Part shown: positions 25,481-38,054 of the stretch, in pieces
Position numbering within the stretch: position 1 is the stretch's first letter
Layout of the letters: every line of letters begins with the position of its first letter
Notes under the pieces: model-generated
Told to the model about the DNA's origin: nothing
What the model saw: only the letters and a program-made list of their open reading frames with translations
Databases searched by the model: none
Position numbers and translations under genes: made by a program
NCBI GenBank assembly: GCA_013398055.1
Contig: VZRS01012501.1
Span: forward strand, 1 to 64,000
Direction: 5' to 3'
Length of the DNA: 64,000 nt
Origin: Ifrita kowaldi
Lineage: Eukaryota; Chordata; Aves; Passeriformes; Cinclosomatidae

Positions 25481-28303
25481 CTGAAAAGTTTTTTCAGGGA
25501 GTGTGTTCCTTCCTGCAGAAACTCTGTCTGTCTTGTCCCACAGGAGCCGTAAGGTGTAAAGTGTCACTGGAAGTAGCCTGAATGATGATGCATCCAGAGA
25601 AAAACAACTCAGCGAGGGAAAGCCAGGCCCAAGATGGGATTCTGGAGGTGCAAGGGGAAATATTATAATGAAAACTATGGGGAACACCCTTTGTCCATGT
25701 GGTTCTGGCTGCCCACCACTGGTTACTGGAGCTAGGTTTAAAGAAAAACAAATCCTGTCTCTTCCACAGAAGTTCTTGGGGACAGAGATGCCATAAAAAG
25801 AAGTAGGGGAGGTTGCCTCAGTATTAATCAAAAGGGGAAGGTAGAAGTGAGAGAGATGTAATTTTATCTGAATAATATCAAGACCCACATTGCATCATTC
25901 CTACAGTTTTCCCAAAGTCACCCAGCCAGGTTATGCAATGATGGCTGAAAACTTGGTTAACATTCCGAACTTGTTCACTATGACCCAAACTCCAGTAGCA
26001 CACATACTTAGGCTCTCACTTTTGTCCATACCTAATTATGTGTGCTATTTACTTGGCAGGTTATTAATTATTTTGCTAATTATTTAGACTCTGCATGCAA
26101 CTGGTCATTCCAAATGATGTACAACATGGGTTGATTTCACACTTCATGCCATGTTTATCCCAAAGTCAGAAGGGTTTATGTTTTTATTCATAACCAGGCA
26201 ACAGTTGTTCAACACAAGAATCCTGGGAACTTCAGCTGGAATTTCTAAGGAGCCAGCTCTGCTTGTGTTCCCTCCCAGGCTGTGTAAGGCTGAATGGTCC
26301 TGTTTTGCTGAATGCAATGTTGCATGAAAACTTGCACAAACTTTTTATGAGCCCCTAATTGCAAGTGTTTGTGAGCCATCATCTAATATGGAAACAGGTT
26401 CAACAGGACCTTATGGTTTAAATGACCAATTCTGCCTGGTATTGATCAGCTCGTGAACATTCCTGAGCATCTGTTAGGATGGGAGTCTGGATTGTGATCC
26501 TGATGGATTTGCACAGCAAAGATGCTTCAGAAAATTAAAATCTATTCGTGGAATACTCTGGCAGCAGGAAAAAGAGTTTATATATGGCTTACAAATTCTT
26601 CACCAAGCTCTGAGAATAACTGAGTGCTTGCAGGAAAAAGGATTGGGGATGCTCACATGGAACATGAGTGAAGAGGAATTGCTGCATTTATTTGGGATGA
26701 AATGGTGAACATGATAAGCAGATAAGAAACATGCTGGTGCTTTCAAAAGGCTTCAGGATGGTTTTTCTGAGTGGCTGTTGGCAATTTACTTCTTGCCTCA
26801 CTTCCCATGTCTTGGCTAATATGGATACTCAATTCAAAGATGGATGTCCAATGGGATGGGTGGGAAAAAGAGGAAGGACTGAAAAGGGAAGTAGCTTTGT
26901 ATCTATGCCATGCCATAGTGCACACTGAGGCACTGGAGAAGGGAGGACAGCCAGCTCCAGAGTATGGGTTGAAAAGGTATGGAAAAATGATTTTCCATGA
27001 TTCTTATTTCACTCCCATTACTAAGGCACAGGAAAAACAACCTCCTCTGTTGTGGAGCTATAAATCTGTGTGTGTGGTTTTCTTTTCCTTGGAGCAGTCT
27101 TGCAAGCTTTTCCTGAGGGCCACCTGTCAGGCAAAGCCTTCTCTCTGCAGCCACCCGTGAGCCACTGGAGGCAGGCTCAGTATTGATATTATTTATTTCT
27201 CCTGTTGCTGTAACCAATTAAACAAAAGCTTACTCGGTTCATAAAGAGCAACAGCCTGGGGAGAGTGGGAGGGAGAGGCATTCCGAACAGGCATTTTGTC
27301 TCTGACACACACTCCTGGGCACGAGATTGAAGGTCAATGCATACACATCATCCTGGGCTGATTGCAGTGCTGACAGCCACTCACTTGGTTTTATGAAATT
27401 ATCAATTGATCTGTGATTGCAGAATCTAATCAAGGCTTGGAAAATACAGCGGGTGGAGGAGCCAGTTGGGCTGGATTGTTCTCCTACCTCTGGTTCTGTG
27501 GGAGGGGGCTCTACAGGAACCCTGGGACAGGGGTTAATGCATAACCTTTGCTATCAGCTGCCTTGTTTACAGGTCACCCTGGCCTTTTATGGTGTTTTTT
27601 TGCTCATTCACTACTGAAATAACATAAAATTGTGACCATATTCACGTGATGAAGACACTCACTGGGGTTTGGCTCTGGCTGAAAGCTTTGCACATCCCTA
27701 AAGAAGTGTCTGGCAACATTTTGAAGTAATAAAAGATCACTGGATATTGATAATTCCTATCCCCAAGAAAACAGTGTTTGCTGGAGCCTGACAAGGGAGT
27801 CAGGGAGGACGACAGAACATCAGCAAGGAAAAATCTAAGAATTTGTATTACTTGAAAGGGATGAAAAGTGCAAGGTTTATCACAAGTCATCCTGACAAAA
27901 TATGGAAAGAAGGATTTAATCAGTGATGTGCACTGATATAATTTTAAGTGAGTTATTATAAATCTGATAATATCAATTGCTTTCAGAAAAAGACCCATAT
28001 CCTGGTGCCATATTATAATTTGGATAGCTCATCTTCCAGCTACCTTCTTTAGGAATCAAGTTTTCATGGCAGGAGGAAAAATAGAAAATATCTTTTGTGA
28101 CCATTCCAAAGGATCAGAAAATAGAGGTCAAAATACCCTTTTCTGTTTAAGTTAATTTTGTATTTTACATAAAATACCTTGCACAGAATCTAGAGACAAA
28201 AATATATATTTTTTTCAATTTTTTAATGCTTTAACTTAGCAGAACTGAGCAACATGCATGGTATGAATTAATGAATTTTTCTCCTGGAGCTTTCCCTTCT
28301 CAA
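25481..28303. other. Unique non-coding sequence
   Basis: No recognisable gene. The AT-rich patch near 26025-26095, with repeated TTAATTA and CTAATTA cores, could be a regulatory element, but nothing in the sequence proves it. Confidence 0.5.
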
Positions 28304-28363
28304 GGCTGGACAGACCTGCTATATCACTATCCTCTTTTTAGCAGGATATAGTATTGTCCAGCC
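28304..28363. repeat. Imperfect 60-nt hairpin
   Basis: GGCTGGACA (28304-28312) pairs with TGTCCAGCC (28355-28363), and inside it CTATATC (28319-28325) pairs with GATATAG (28345-28351). The asymmetric internal loop is 6 against 3 bases and the terminal loop is 19 bases. This could be a small hairpin RNA, a remnant of an inverted-repeat element, or chance. Confidence 0.6.
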
Positions 28364-30764
28364 ATCCATACTATTTTCTCTGTACTACTTTCTAACCTAA
28401 ATGCACAGAATTTTCCTTTCACCTCCTTTGCTTTACCACTGAACATGCAGCAGTCAGAAGTTGGGATCAGCATAAATCAACCATTAATTAAAAGAATAAT
28501 GGGAAGGATGTTATTTCTACACCTCTGTAAACATTCCTGCATGCCTCAGCCCTCCAAAGCTGGGAAGCTTGACAGGACCCAGCACTCCAGGTGGGGAGAT
28601 ATTGATATTTTTTCCTGCTCTGAATAACCTTTAGAAGGCAGAAAGAACATGCATTAAAGCCTTAGGAACATTCTCCATTTTTCATGTAGTGACCAATGGA
28701 ATTACTTCAGTGAAACATCAGGAAAAAATTACCATTAACTACAATAGAAGAGAAATTCAGAACTCTTGCAAAGATCAGGGCTCTGTTGTACCAGAGGATG
28801 TTCGGACACATAAGTAGAGACATATCTGGTCTGAGGGACTTCATGTCTTACAGGCAAGAAGAGCTATTGGAATTCAGAATGTCCTAAAATGAAGAGTCTG
28901 TTCTTAAAAGTAATGAAGTAACAATAATGACTGAAGAGTACAAGACTTTTACAGTCAATAACAAAGGAATTTGGAGCAGTGGAGTATGCTGTTCTCACTT
29001 TTTTGCTAAATAAGGCTTATGTGTTTTTCCTGCTGGTGTAAGGAGCTATGAATGGACTATTTGACTATTTCTCCTTTTTTTTTTTTCCCAAATGAAGGAA
29101 GAAAGAAAACAGCTGTATTGTTTAAATCCCACCTCTTCATTTCCAGGACCATGGATCTACTCAGAAGGCAGCAGAGAGATGGGATAGATTATCCTTGATC
29201 TAGTTTGAGGTGGCTCCAGCAAGCACATGTATTTCCTTTCCATGCTCCCTTTAAAATGCTTTACTGTTTAATAAAACAAAGTCAAACTGCAAGGGAACAA
29301 AATGATTTTCATAAACATTGCTGTGGGCAAAGGGGCCCTTTGGATAATAGAACTTTTATCTCTGTTTTTGAATCTTCAGGCTGCCCTAAATGCACGCAAT
29401 AACAGTAAGTCATTCCCAACATGCACATTCTCCCAGAATTACTATATTAAACAACTGTGTTAAACAGGTGGGGAGGGAAGGTATATCTTGTTTTATTATC
29501 CCTATACAGAGAAGCTGATTGGGAGGAGCTGGCCTTGCTGCCAGGGATAGACAAGGTCTGAGCCTGTGGAGGTCAGCTTGGACACTCATCATTTACACTC
29601 CAAGGCACTGTCCTGTGCTCACATAAAATTGCAGGTGCAGGGATGGGAATAAATGGTGACTTTTGGGGAGCCATGGTGGGGGAAGGGGCTTTTCATTTTA
29701 AGGGTAGAGATTTATACCAATAGGCTGCAAGAAAAACTGGGGAGTCCTGGGGATGAGGTTTCACTCTTACTCAGAAATGCTGGAAGAAAACCTCCATCAG
29801 CAGTCTCTGCACAACCTGTACTGCTAATAACTAAGGTCAGGCTTTGGCTAAAGCTGAAATGGCTTTCTATCGTCACAGCTGAGTCAGAGAACTGGAGAGC
29901 ACTGTGTGAGGTGGTAAGGATGGGGTGGGACAATTGTCCTCAGAGCCTCTCCTTGTCCCGGTTCAAGTTACTTCTGTAATAGGTTGTGTGCAGGGGAGGG
30001 GGCTGTGACTGTAGATATGGATGTGCTCCAGGAGTAAAACATGGACATTCAGCCCCTGCCTGGGGGTTTGTGGAGAGGACTAGGACAGAATCCCACTGCA
30101 GTCCCACTCTCTGCATCAAGGACCCCAGGGGAGTCACACCAGGACCCAAGTTGGAGTCCCAGCCTCTGATCTCCTACACATCTCAGGGGGCCAGACTGAA
30201 AGCTTCTTTCTCTTTGTTTTCAACGTAAGTAGAATCCTGTGATTGAGAAGTGTTGTTGAAACAATAGCCTTTTCCATGTAAAGCTTGGGGTCAAAATACT
30301 GATACTTTTAAATAAAATCCCATTCCATCAGGGAGTATACATCCATATCTGTTCTGTAGATATTAGTCTCTGTGTTTAGAAGTCCTGCGGAGAAGGAACA
30401 TCACATGGTAGAAATATTTCCTGCCACATTAAGAACTCTTTAGTAAAATTTTGGTGGAAAATAATTTTCAGTTCTTCTTTTTCCCTTAAACTGTAAAACC
30501 TTTTGTAGCAGACCCTCAAAAAACCACTGGCAGAGCTGAGGTGAAAAAAATTGAACAAGCAGTTATCTCCAGGGCCTCCTCCAGACTCCCTTTATACAGA
30601 AAGCCATGATAGTTAATTCTTCACTTATTTCTGGTGATATGAAGTCAGGGGGTTTGAGGTACTATGGACTGAAAGCTTCCATTAGAAAAAGGTTGATCCA
30701 AGGGTTAGGAAAACAGGGATGATATTTTGGAAGCAACAGTTAAATTTGCTGTCTGGACACATCT
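28364..30764. other. Unique non-coding sequence
   Basis: No recognisable gene or repeat. The longest open frame is 108 codons at 29653-29979 (plus), without domain resemblance. Confidence 0.5.
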
Positions 30765-30885
30765 TTTCTGTGTTACTTTACAGATAAGTGCCCTCAGTCT
30801 GTCAGGTTCTCATCTATAAAAATGATAAGAATATTTCCACCTTATCCTGAATATGTTAGGAAGTAAATCTAGAAGATTGAGGCTT
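30765..30885 (+). mobile_element. MIR-type ancient SINE fragment
   Basis: GTTCTCATCTATAAAAATGA, followed by TAAGAATATTTCCACCTTAT and a TTAGGAAGTAAAT segment, follows the familiar order of the MIR core and 3' region (TTTCTCATCTGTAAAATG, ATAATA, then the GAGGATTAAAT block). Heavy divergence fits a family that was active early in amniote history. Confidence 0.55.
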
Positions 30886-32928
30886 TTTGTCTATGTGAGC
30901 ACATATATCTACTTGCAGTTCCTCTTCCCTTTCCACAGACATTATTTCATTCTTAAAACAGATTCCCTGATATTAAGAGGCAAAAGTGTTGGCTTTTCCC
31001 TGAACCTCCTTTTCTCTTTGCTGTGCAAAATAACATTCTAAAGATGACACAAAATTCTGCCACCAGACATCACTTTCATGGTGCTCTCTCTGGCTGAGGC
31101 ACTGCCTGGGTGAATCTGACTAAGATGAAAAGAGGAGTTTGTCTGTCCACATTGTCTGGATCAAGTGGTGCACAGTGTAACAATGTGGGTCACACCCCCT
31201 TTGTATTTAATAATTATGGTTATATATAATAGTAATATATTTTAATACATAATTTGATTAAAATTTGAGCATTATCTGTGTAGTATGAATTATCAATAAT
31301 AATTATTATTTGAGTCTGAAGAACAGTAATATATTTTGGCCTAAACATAGGTGCTTTCTTCTTTTATTCTAAAACAACCTGATATTTCTTTCTACATGGA
31401 GAACACAAAGCCTGAGATTGCAGAACTGGGCTAGGAAAGCTAAAATCTATTCCAATGATCCATGGGGCAGTTCTGATTAATGCTCTGACAGGTCTTGCTT
31501 GAGTTTCCCTACCTGCTGAAGTAATATAGAAACCACGTCTCATTAGAGTGCAGCTAAATTTATGTATGATTGCCTCCAGAACAGAGGTGTTTGGAGGTGC
31601 ACAAAGAAAAGTGTGCATCTCTGCACATTCTGAGAGCTTTGAAGAGGCTGTAATAGGATACTTTGCCCAGTCAGAGGATTTGAAACCATCTCACCTTCAG
31701 CATCAGGGTCAGAACAGCCCCATGTCCTCCTACATGGTGCTCTTGTACAAGGGTAGGGAACACCTCACCCTGTCACCCAAGGGACCCTCGGGGTGCTGTG
31801 GAGATAAAAGCAGGCTCAGACCATGTTTGGAGTTACCATGTACACAATGAACCCCTTATCATTTTGTTGGTGAGTGCACCAATTAGGAATTTTGTCTGTG
31901 ATTAGAAACCCACTTGAAATCACTGACTTTCCTTCCAGCAAGCAGGATTTGAGTGCAGGAGTTTGTGAGACTGCTGGGGCCTCTCTGGATGAAAGGCACA
32001 GCACTGAAATGCCTTCTTCCACTCATTCCTATTTACAGGAATATACGTGCCTCCACCTACTTCAGCACATTGAAAGGAATCTGCTACAAGAATATAGCTT
32101 ATCAAAGCCTAAACACATCACAATCAGCCTTCTGTGTAGATGCAAAACCTTACTGAGCAGCAGCAGCACAAATTAAAGCCAACAGAGGAAGACAGAGACT
32201 CATTAAAATGACTTATAACAAATCAGTTATCAGGCATTTAAAGAATAAACTTGTTAGAATAAACCTGTTAAAGAAATCCTCAGTAAGGCTAATTAGGTCG
32301 GTGTTGCAGCGGCACAATGGCTCCCTTCTTCCACAGAAGACTTAATGGCAGCATAAGCCTGTTAAAGGCACACACTAAATATACAATAAGCCAGCTATTT
32401 ATAGGATACCTCAGTTAGTTCATCCTCTAAAGCTGATCTACCTGGCAAAGTGCCCCTGGTGAGAGAGATCTCCTGGGCTCCAAATGCCTATTGAAAACCC
32501 AGGGCCACGTGCCTTGCTGTTTGTGAAAGAGACATCCATGGATGTGCCCCTTTTCCCAAGCAAAGGGACTGGTGATGGCTGTGGAAGAGTGAGATGATTG
32601 AGGGGTTTTTGTTTTCCTTTCTCTCCGTGTTGTAGTCAAGGCACAGATTAACCAACAGAACCTATTCTCAGAGCTTTAATGACAATATTGATCGAGTATT
32701 GGTGAAGCAGCAAGGAAAGAAAGAGAATAAAAATAATTGCTTTGCCCCTATAGAGTGGTTTTTGTCAACATGTGTAGAGATGGATGATTTGGAGATTAAA
32801 GACATTTAACTGAGGTCTGGCACTGTGTTTTTTCCAAGTTCTGCCTCTGGTTTTGTGTAAAACAGATTCTTTCTACATCCCTCTCATGAACACGAGGGTC
32901 AGTACTGCTTCCTTTTGACTTCACCTAT
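30886..32928. other. Unique sequence with an AT-rich island
   Basis: 31201-31345 is extremely AT-rich and contains two copies of AGTAATATATTTT (near 31230 and 31326). 32190-32410 repeats a CTGTTAAAG word (two near-copies plus a CTTGTTAGA variant) in otherwise non-repetitive AT-rich DNA. No gene is recognised. Confidence 0.5.
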
Positions 32929-33461
32929 TGCCATTGTCCTAGGTGACAGTGTAAGATGTAACCAAAAGCATGTATTCTATTATCATCTTCACAAGCTGTT
33001 AAAGTAGGTGGGGCAATGTTCGTTATCTCCTACCATGACTCATCCCTGATAACCCCCTCTGGGAACTATCTCTGTTTAATGGGCAATCAAAGAGCCACCT
33101 ATGACTCATAGAATTACATCAGCCCATTGTGAGATGCTCCGCCTGTGGGGAGGAGCCAAGCATTCCCACCTGGATAAAATCTGGGGTTTGGAACAGCACA
33201 AGGAGCCTTTACCTGTGGGAGTCCCAGAGGACAAAAGGTATACCACTGGACCTTCAGGTGAAGACCGGACTCTTTTTCTACATGATCACCACTTCAACAG
33301 GACCACTTCATCCTGACTGCTACCATCACCCTGACTAACAGGGTGTCAGGTTGTATCCTGACTCTGTCAGTGTTACTGTACTATTGCATTTATTTGAATT
33401 TTCCTATTAAATTATAATTCTGACTTGCGGTCTCCTACTGGTTTGTTTTCAAACTAGTACA
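32929..33461 (+). mobile_element. Solo LTR of an avian ERV (ERVL-like)
   Basis: The right end is sharp: GTTTTCAAACTAGTACA, ending in CA at 33461. An ATTAAA polyadenylation signal lies at 33406-33411 and a TATA-like ATAAAA at 33174-33179, giving U3-R-U5 order on the plus strand. The left end is either TGCC at 32929 (flank CCTAT against GCTAT on the right, one mismatch) or TGTA at 32950 (which mirrors the TACA end but has no flank match). U3 carries two perfect AP-1 sites, TGACTCA at 33036-33042 and 33102-33108. No internal viral genes are attached. Its 3' half is related to the minus-strand LTR at 19547-20164. Confidence 0.75.
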
Positions 33462-33759
33462 GCTATACTGAAGTTTGTGAGGCAAACCTTTGACCTTCCC
33501 TCAGGATGATCTACAGAGCCCAAAGAGGCTTTGGTAGAGGATGTTAAAATTCCCATGGTGGTTTAATCCTGCTAGTGTGGATAACTGCAAACCATGGTGC
33601 TCTCAGTTGTAACATTGCCCAAAAATACCGCAATATAGGGCTGCATTTGTGCCTTTATGTTGTCTAGACAAAAAACTGGGTAGGCAAATGCAGTTAGCTC
33701 AGTCTGGCTTCCAGGTGGAAGTTACACAAACACACATAATCCTGACAAGAGTATTAGAT
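33462..33759. other. Short unique spacer
   Basis: No recognisable feature lies between the LTR and the MIR fragment. Confidence 0.5.
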
Positions 33760-33918
33760 CTGTATTTTATCACTTGTATTACACAGATGCAAAGAGAAGT
33801 GAAAAGGAGTAAACTGATTCCCTTGAGAATATGTAGCTATCAGCAGCAGAGCTAAAAATAGATCCCAGGTGTCCAAGTTGATCCTGCACATTTTATACAA
33901 TAGATCACTCCCTCCAGA
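33760..33918 (-). mobile_element. MIR-type ancient SINE, minus orientation
   Basis: In plus-strand order the sequence runs ATTACACAGATGCAAAGAGA, GTAGCTATCAGCAGCAGAGC, AAAAATAGATCCCAGGTGTC, then a TAGATCACTCCCTCC end. This is the reverse complement of a full-order amniote MIR: core, body, and tRNA-related head with the B-box region (GATCCCAGG). Divergence is high but the order is intact. Confidence 0.65.
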
Positions 33919-34029
33919 GGTGAGCTGGGTGATTTTCCTCAGGAAACACTGGAAGAGTTAAATGCTGACTGGCTGGGAGGGAATTGGTCTATAACTAACA
34001 GGGAAAGAAATGTTTGTTCCTGGAGGTGT

Positions 34030-34349
34030 CACAAGCATAAGGAAAGCTTGAAAACAAGAATTGAACACAACAAAAAGAAACACTTGACAGCCACAGACCT
34101 TTCAGTTGAGTGGAAGACCTTGAGTGTCTGTGTGCAGAATTTATTGCTGGCATCCAAAAAATAGTGTCAGCTCCAGAGACCGAACTCAGGGTATGTGTTG
34201 TAAGGCACGAGAATCCTGTCAGGGTGCCCTAGCCAAGTTATCTTCAGTTACCCTTATCAGAGCTGCTGGAATGCAAGCAGTACTAAATTGGAAACGAAGA
34301 CATTGGAAGACAGAATAACAAGACAGCAAGAAAGTAGATGAAGAGGGAC
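34030..34349 (+). mobile_element. Probable 3' internal remnant of an endogenous retrovirus
   Basis: The sequence directly upstream of the LTR at 34350 ends in a purine-rich AGATGAAGAGGGA tract, which fits a polypurine tract (the plus-strand primer site) at the end of an internal region. The only open frame (34124-34318, 64 codons) is too short and diverged to assign to a viral gene. The left edge is a guess. The insertion is broken: there is no 5' LTR or coding region in the window. Confidence 0.4.
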
Positions 34350-34550
34350 TGTAACATCCTGGACTAGAACCAATCAGGTGTCCTGAAAGGTGCATGCAGG
34401 GCACGTGGACAATGCAGAAGATCCAATCGGGTCATGCGTGATCGCGTGAACTACAGCTGCAGAAATGCATGAGAATGGAGTCATGTAAACAATAAATGGA
34501 TTCTTGTGTAATCAAATTGATTTGTTGTTCAAGAGTCCCGTGTTCCCGCA
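34350..34550 (+). mobile_element. Short LTR of an avian ERV (ERVK/alpharetrovirus-like)
   Basis: The element begins TGTAACATCC and ends TGTTCCCGCA, with TG...CA ends. Two CCAAT boxes (34370-34374, 34423-34427) precede an AATAAA signal at 34491-34496, followed by a GT-rich U5. Length is about 201 bp, short for an LTR, so some U3 may be lost. The purine tract on its left side marks it as a 3' LTR. I found no second copy of this LTR in the window. Confidence 0.6.
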
Positions 34551-37500
34551 TGTCTGGGCAGCAGGAAGTGAAGAAGGATGGAGGCAAAGTTCCTTGTTAG
34601 GAATATCCCCACTTCCATGGAAAGGCAGCAGCTGAGTTCAGGACTGCTCAGGGAGAGGTGTGCACGCACAGAGTACGTAGCAGTCTTTACTTTGGGAAGC
34701 ATCCAAATGAAATAAACAAACTGGAGTTTTTATACTCACTCTTTAACATGCTGCTTAGGAAACAGTGCCATAAAAGCTGCATCTAAACAGCTGTGTTTCA
34801 CTCAAAGATCTTGGTCCTACTCACCTGGATAGGGTACACACACTACGGCTCCTTCTTGGTTTACCTGACCATATTTCTGTAAATAGATTCCTGAATATTT
34901 TGATTTGTCCTTTCCTGCTCTGACCACTAATCAGAATAGCCCACGAGGCTGTGTTTATGCAGCGTTTTTGTGAAGCCCTTTCAACATAGTTCCTGACAAT
35001 CGATGGCATCACTTTGTCTTAACGAGATAAAAAGTCCCTATTGTAGGTGAGAAATAATATTGCTCAAGGCATGTGGTTACTGTGAGGAGCTCCACTTCTC
35101 AGGGTGCTGGAATGCACCAGCCATCAACCTGGTGACTCACTGCATACCTGAGGCAAAATGCAGTTATCTCAGAGTAACAGCACACTCTAAAACATGGTGT
35201 TCCTCACTGATTCAGATTTTCTTCCAAATAAATAATAATACCCAGTGGTGAAAAAATAAAAGTTACTTTTTATTTCTCCCCCCTATATTCAGTACTTGCC
35301 AGGTATATTGATCCAAAGATAATGGTGATGGTCCATTCTGACCTGGACTTCTGTTGTTGAAAAAAATGCATGTAGGTTGCATGAATCTGTTGGAACAAGC
35401 TGGATTCCCTGTCCTGGACATTTGGACCCTTAGGCTCCAGAAAACAGAGTTTCCCCCCGTGTTGTGTGGCAGAGAGCCAGGTGGCTCCGCTGTTATTTAT
35501 AATCCAGGGAGAAAAAGACAAAGCCACCCCTTCCAGAGGCTGAAACCAATGGCCAGACAGTTGCAATGGATCAGCACAAATTGAACAGTCATGCAGTGGG
35601 ATGTGTGTTCGTGGCATGACTTGGTTTTCTGCTGGGGCTGGTACCATTATTGCTTGCTAACATCCAATGTAGGACATCAGCACAGCCCTGCTGGATGGGG
35701 AAATCAGAACAGAAGCGCTGACCTTCTAGCTCTCATCAGAATTAGCTTGGACTTTGGATGACCGTGGCTCTCCTGCAACTTTTTTTAATCAAGCTAAACC
35801 CTCTCTTTCTCACGTCTGCTTCATAAACATCAGGAGATATCTGCGCCTCTTGCTTTGCCATCTCCTTTGCAGTGAATTTTATGGGGGCTATGTGAGATAT
35901 GAAACAGTTGCAAGAACACAGATATGTTGGAGTGAGGAATAAGAAAAAAGATCCATTGAACATTCTAGTCCCTGCATTTGACTGCACATGGGTTTCATCT
36001 GCCAACATTTTTTTTTTGATTGGTCTGAAGTGCTGAGTGATTGCAGATAGAGGGAGACTGAGGCTTGAAGCCTTCTGTGCAGCTCATGATGGGCTGGGAG
36101 TTACAAGTAGTTCCCTTTTGAAAGTCTTAGTCCAAGTTCAGAAGGAAACTAAACGGCAGATGATGAATACTTATGACTTGTGCTTGGTCCCACACAATAG
36201 CAACAATAGTGAATATGAAAGACTGCTAATAAAGAATATGGATTTGTGCCTAAATGGCAAAATCAGCAGATATAGGTTCATTTGCTTGCTCTTCCATGCA
36301 CCACAACAAGCTCTAAAGGAAAGTATTCAAATCCTCTAGCTTCATCCTTCTAAAATTTAGGAATTCATCTAAGCACTGATTTGGTTCCCTTTGGAGTCAA
36401 CACAGAGAGAATTTCAGAAGGCAATTCAAGCCATGTCAAAGACAGTGTCTAAGATAACAGGAAGATTACACCTGTAGAGTTAAAATTACCACTTTCTGTT
36501 AACTGCAGAGAATGTTTAGATGAATACCTGAAACCAAATGTCTGGCCTGTTCTAATTCCCCATGAATCCAATGGATCAAATAATTAATTTCTATCATCTA
36601 GTCTTGTCCAGGAAACAGTCTTCAGAGCTGGGAAACAACCATTTCCCACTGTTCTTTCTGCCCACTACATTTTCCAAGATTTGACCTCAGAGTGGTCGCT
36701 ACCTTATTTTAAACTTCAATGAAAGACAAATCACTATTATTTCTTTCTCACAAGACATCTGCTAAGAAGCAGACCAGCAGGAAAAAATACTAGAAAAACT
36801 AATTAAAAAGCTGAATCTCAGGAAATTTAAAATCTCATTCTGCAACTCCAGAAGCTCATAGTGCTCAGAACAAGTGTCCTGAAAGGTGGTGCCCAAGACA
36901 GCTGGAGTTTGATTCTGAAGTTAAGGCATTTCTGCCTTTGTTAGTTTGAAGCTGGAAAGGGATTTATCTAAAATTATAAATCTGGAATATGTTAATTTAG
37001 GAACAATGCAAAGGTGGGGAAGTACCTATTTGGAAAGATTAATGAGTTCAGAATTTTTAAGGTATCTGAGAACTGCACTGAGGATGATGATTCAGTTTAA
37101 TGCAGGGGAACCAGATAGCAGAAACTCCTTCTAGAAAAAACTCCAAACATTTCCCAGCTGCTTTTTCCCACTCTGTTGGGACCTGCCAGCATTTTGTCTT
37201 GGCTTGGGATTCCAGCCTTTCCCCAGCCACTGCTGAAGACTCGACTTAAACCTTTAATTCTGCATTTGGGGGTGGTGGAAACAGGCTCTGCTTGCTCCTT
37301 GCCTCTTGGCCTGACCCTTGAACCCATTCACAACCTTCTTGCCATCATCCATTAGAACAGCCTGGTAGCTGTCTGGCCACAGAGCCCTTTGTGTCACCCA
37401 TCCTGCCTGGGGAACACTGAGACACTCATCCAGGTGTTCAGGGATACTAACAGCAGATGAATCTGGTTGGTGCGTAGGATATCTCTGCCACCAGCACAAA

Positions 37501-38049
37501 GCACAGTCTGAGTAAGATCACTGCTTGCTGTGATATTGTTTGCAGAGGAGAAAGAGGAAATATATTTCACAAGAGACTGGGAAAGCACCAGAATATCAAT
37601 ACAATGCTCACAAAGCAAGTTTAATCCATTTTTAGCCTGTAATAAACAATGAAGTCTGTGAAACCTTGACAAGAATACATTGTGCATCTTCAAGGAGGAC
37701 AACACAACAGGATATGTGGGAAAGAAAAGTTTGCCAGTAGCATGCGAAGAACTCAGAGTGGAGTCTGAATATCTTCACCAGCTCAAGGGACTCTGGAGTG
37801 AGGTTTGCTGTAGAATCACAAATAGAGATGAAGAATTCACTGTGTGCAGCTGGCACATACAGCTCCTTTTGCAAGAGATAATAATGGCACTTTGTGCTGG
37901 CCTGTTTGGGGTAGAGTGAATTTCCCTTATAGCAGTTCATAGGATCCTGTTGTAGGTCTGTGACCAAAAACTGCTGTTCACACATTGATGATTTCAATAA
38001 TGAACGTCATGCTCAGCAATGAAAAGGGAAAAAAGAGGATTTTAGTTAG
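34551..38049. other. Unique non-coding sequence
   Basis: No recognisable gene, RNA or mobile element. Open frames up to 125 codons (35270-35647, 37632-37997, both minus) lack domain resemblance. Confidence 0.5.
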
Positions 38050-38054
38050 ATTAG

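Noticed and set aside
37254..37499. Processed pseudogene or exon on the minus strand
   Set aside because: The translation has one plausible-looking stretch, but I recognise no family and see no poly-A tail or splice sites.
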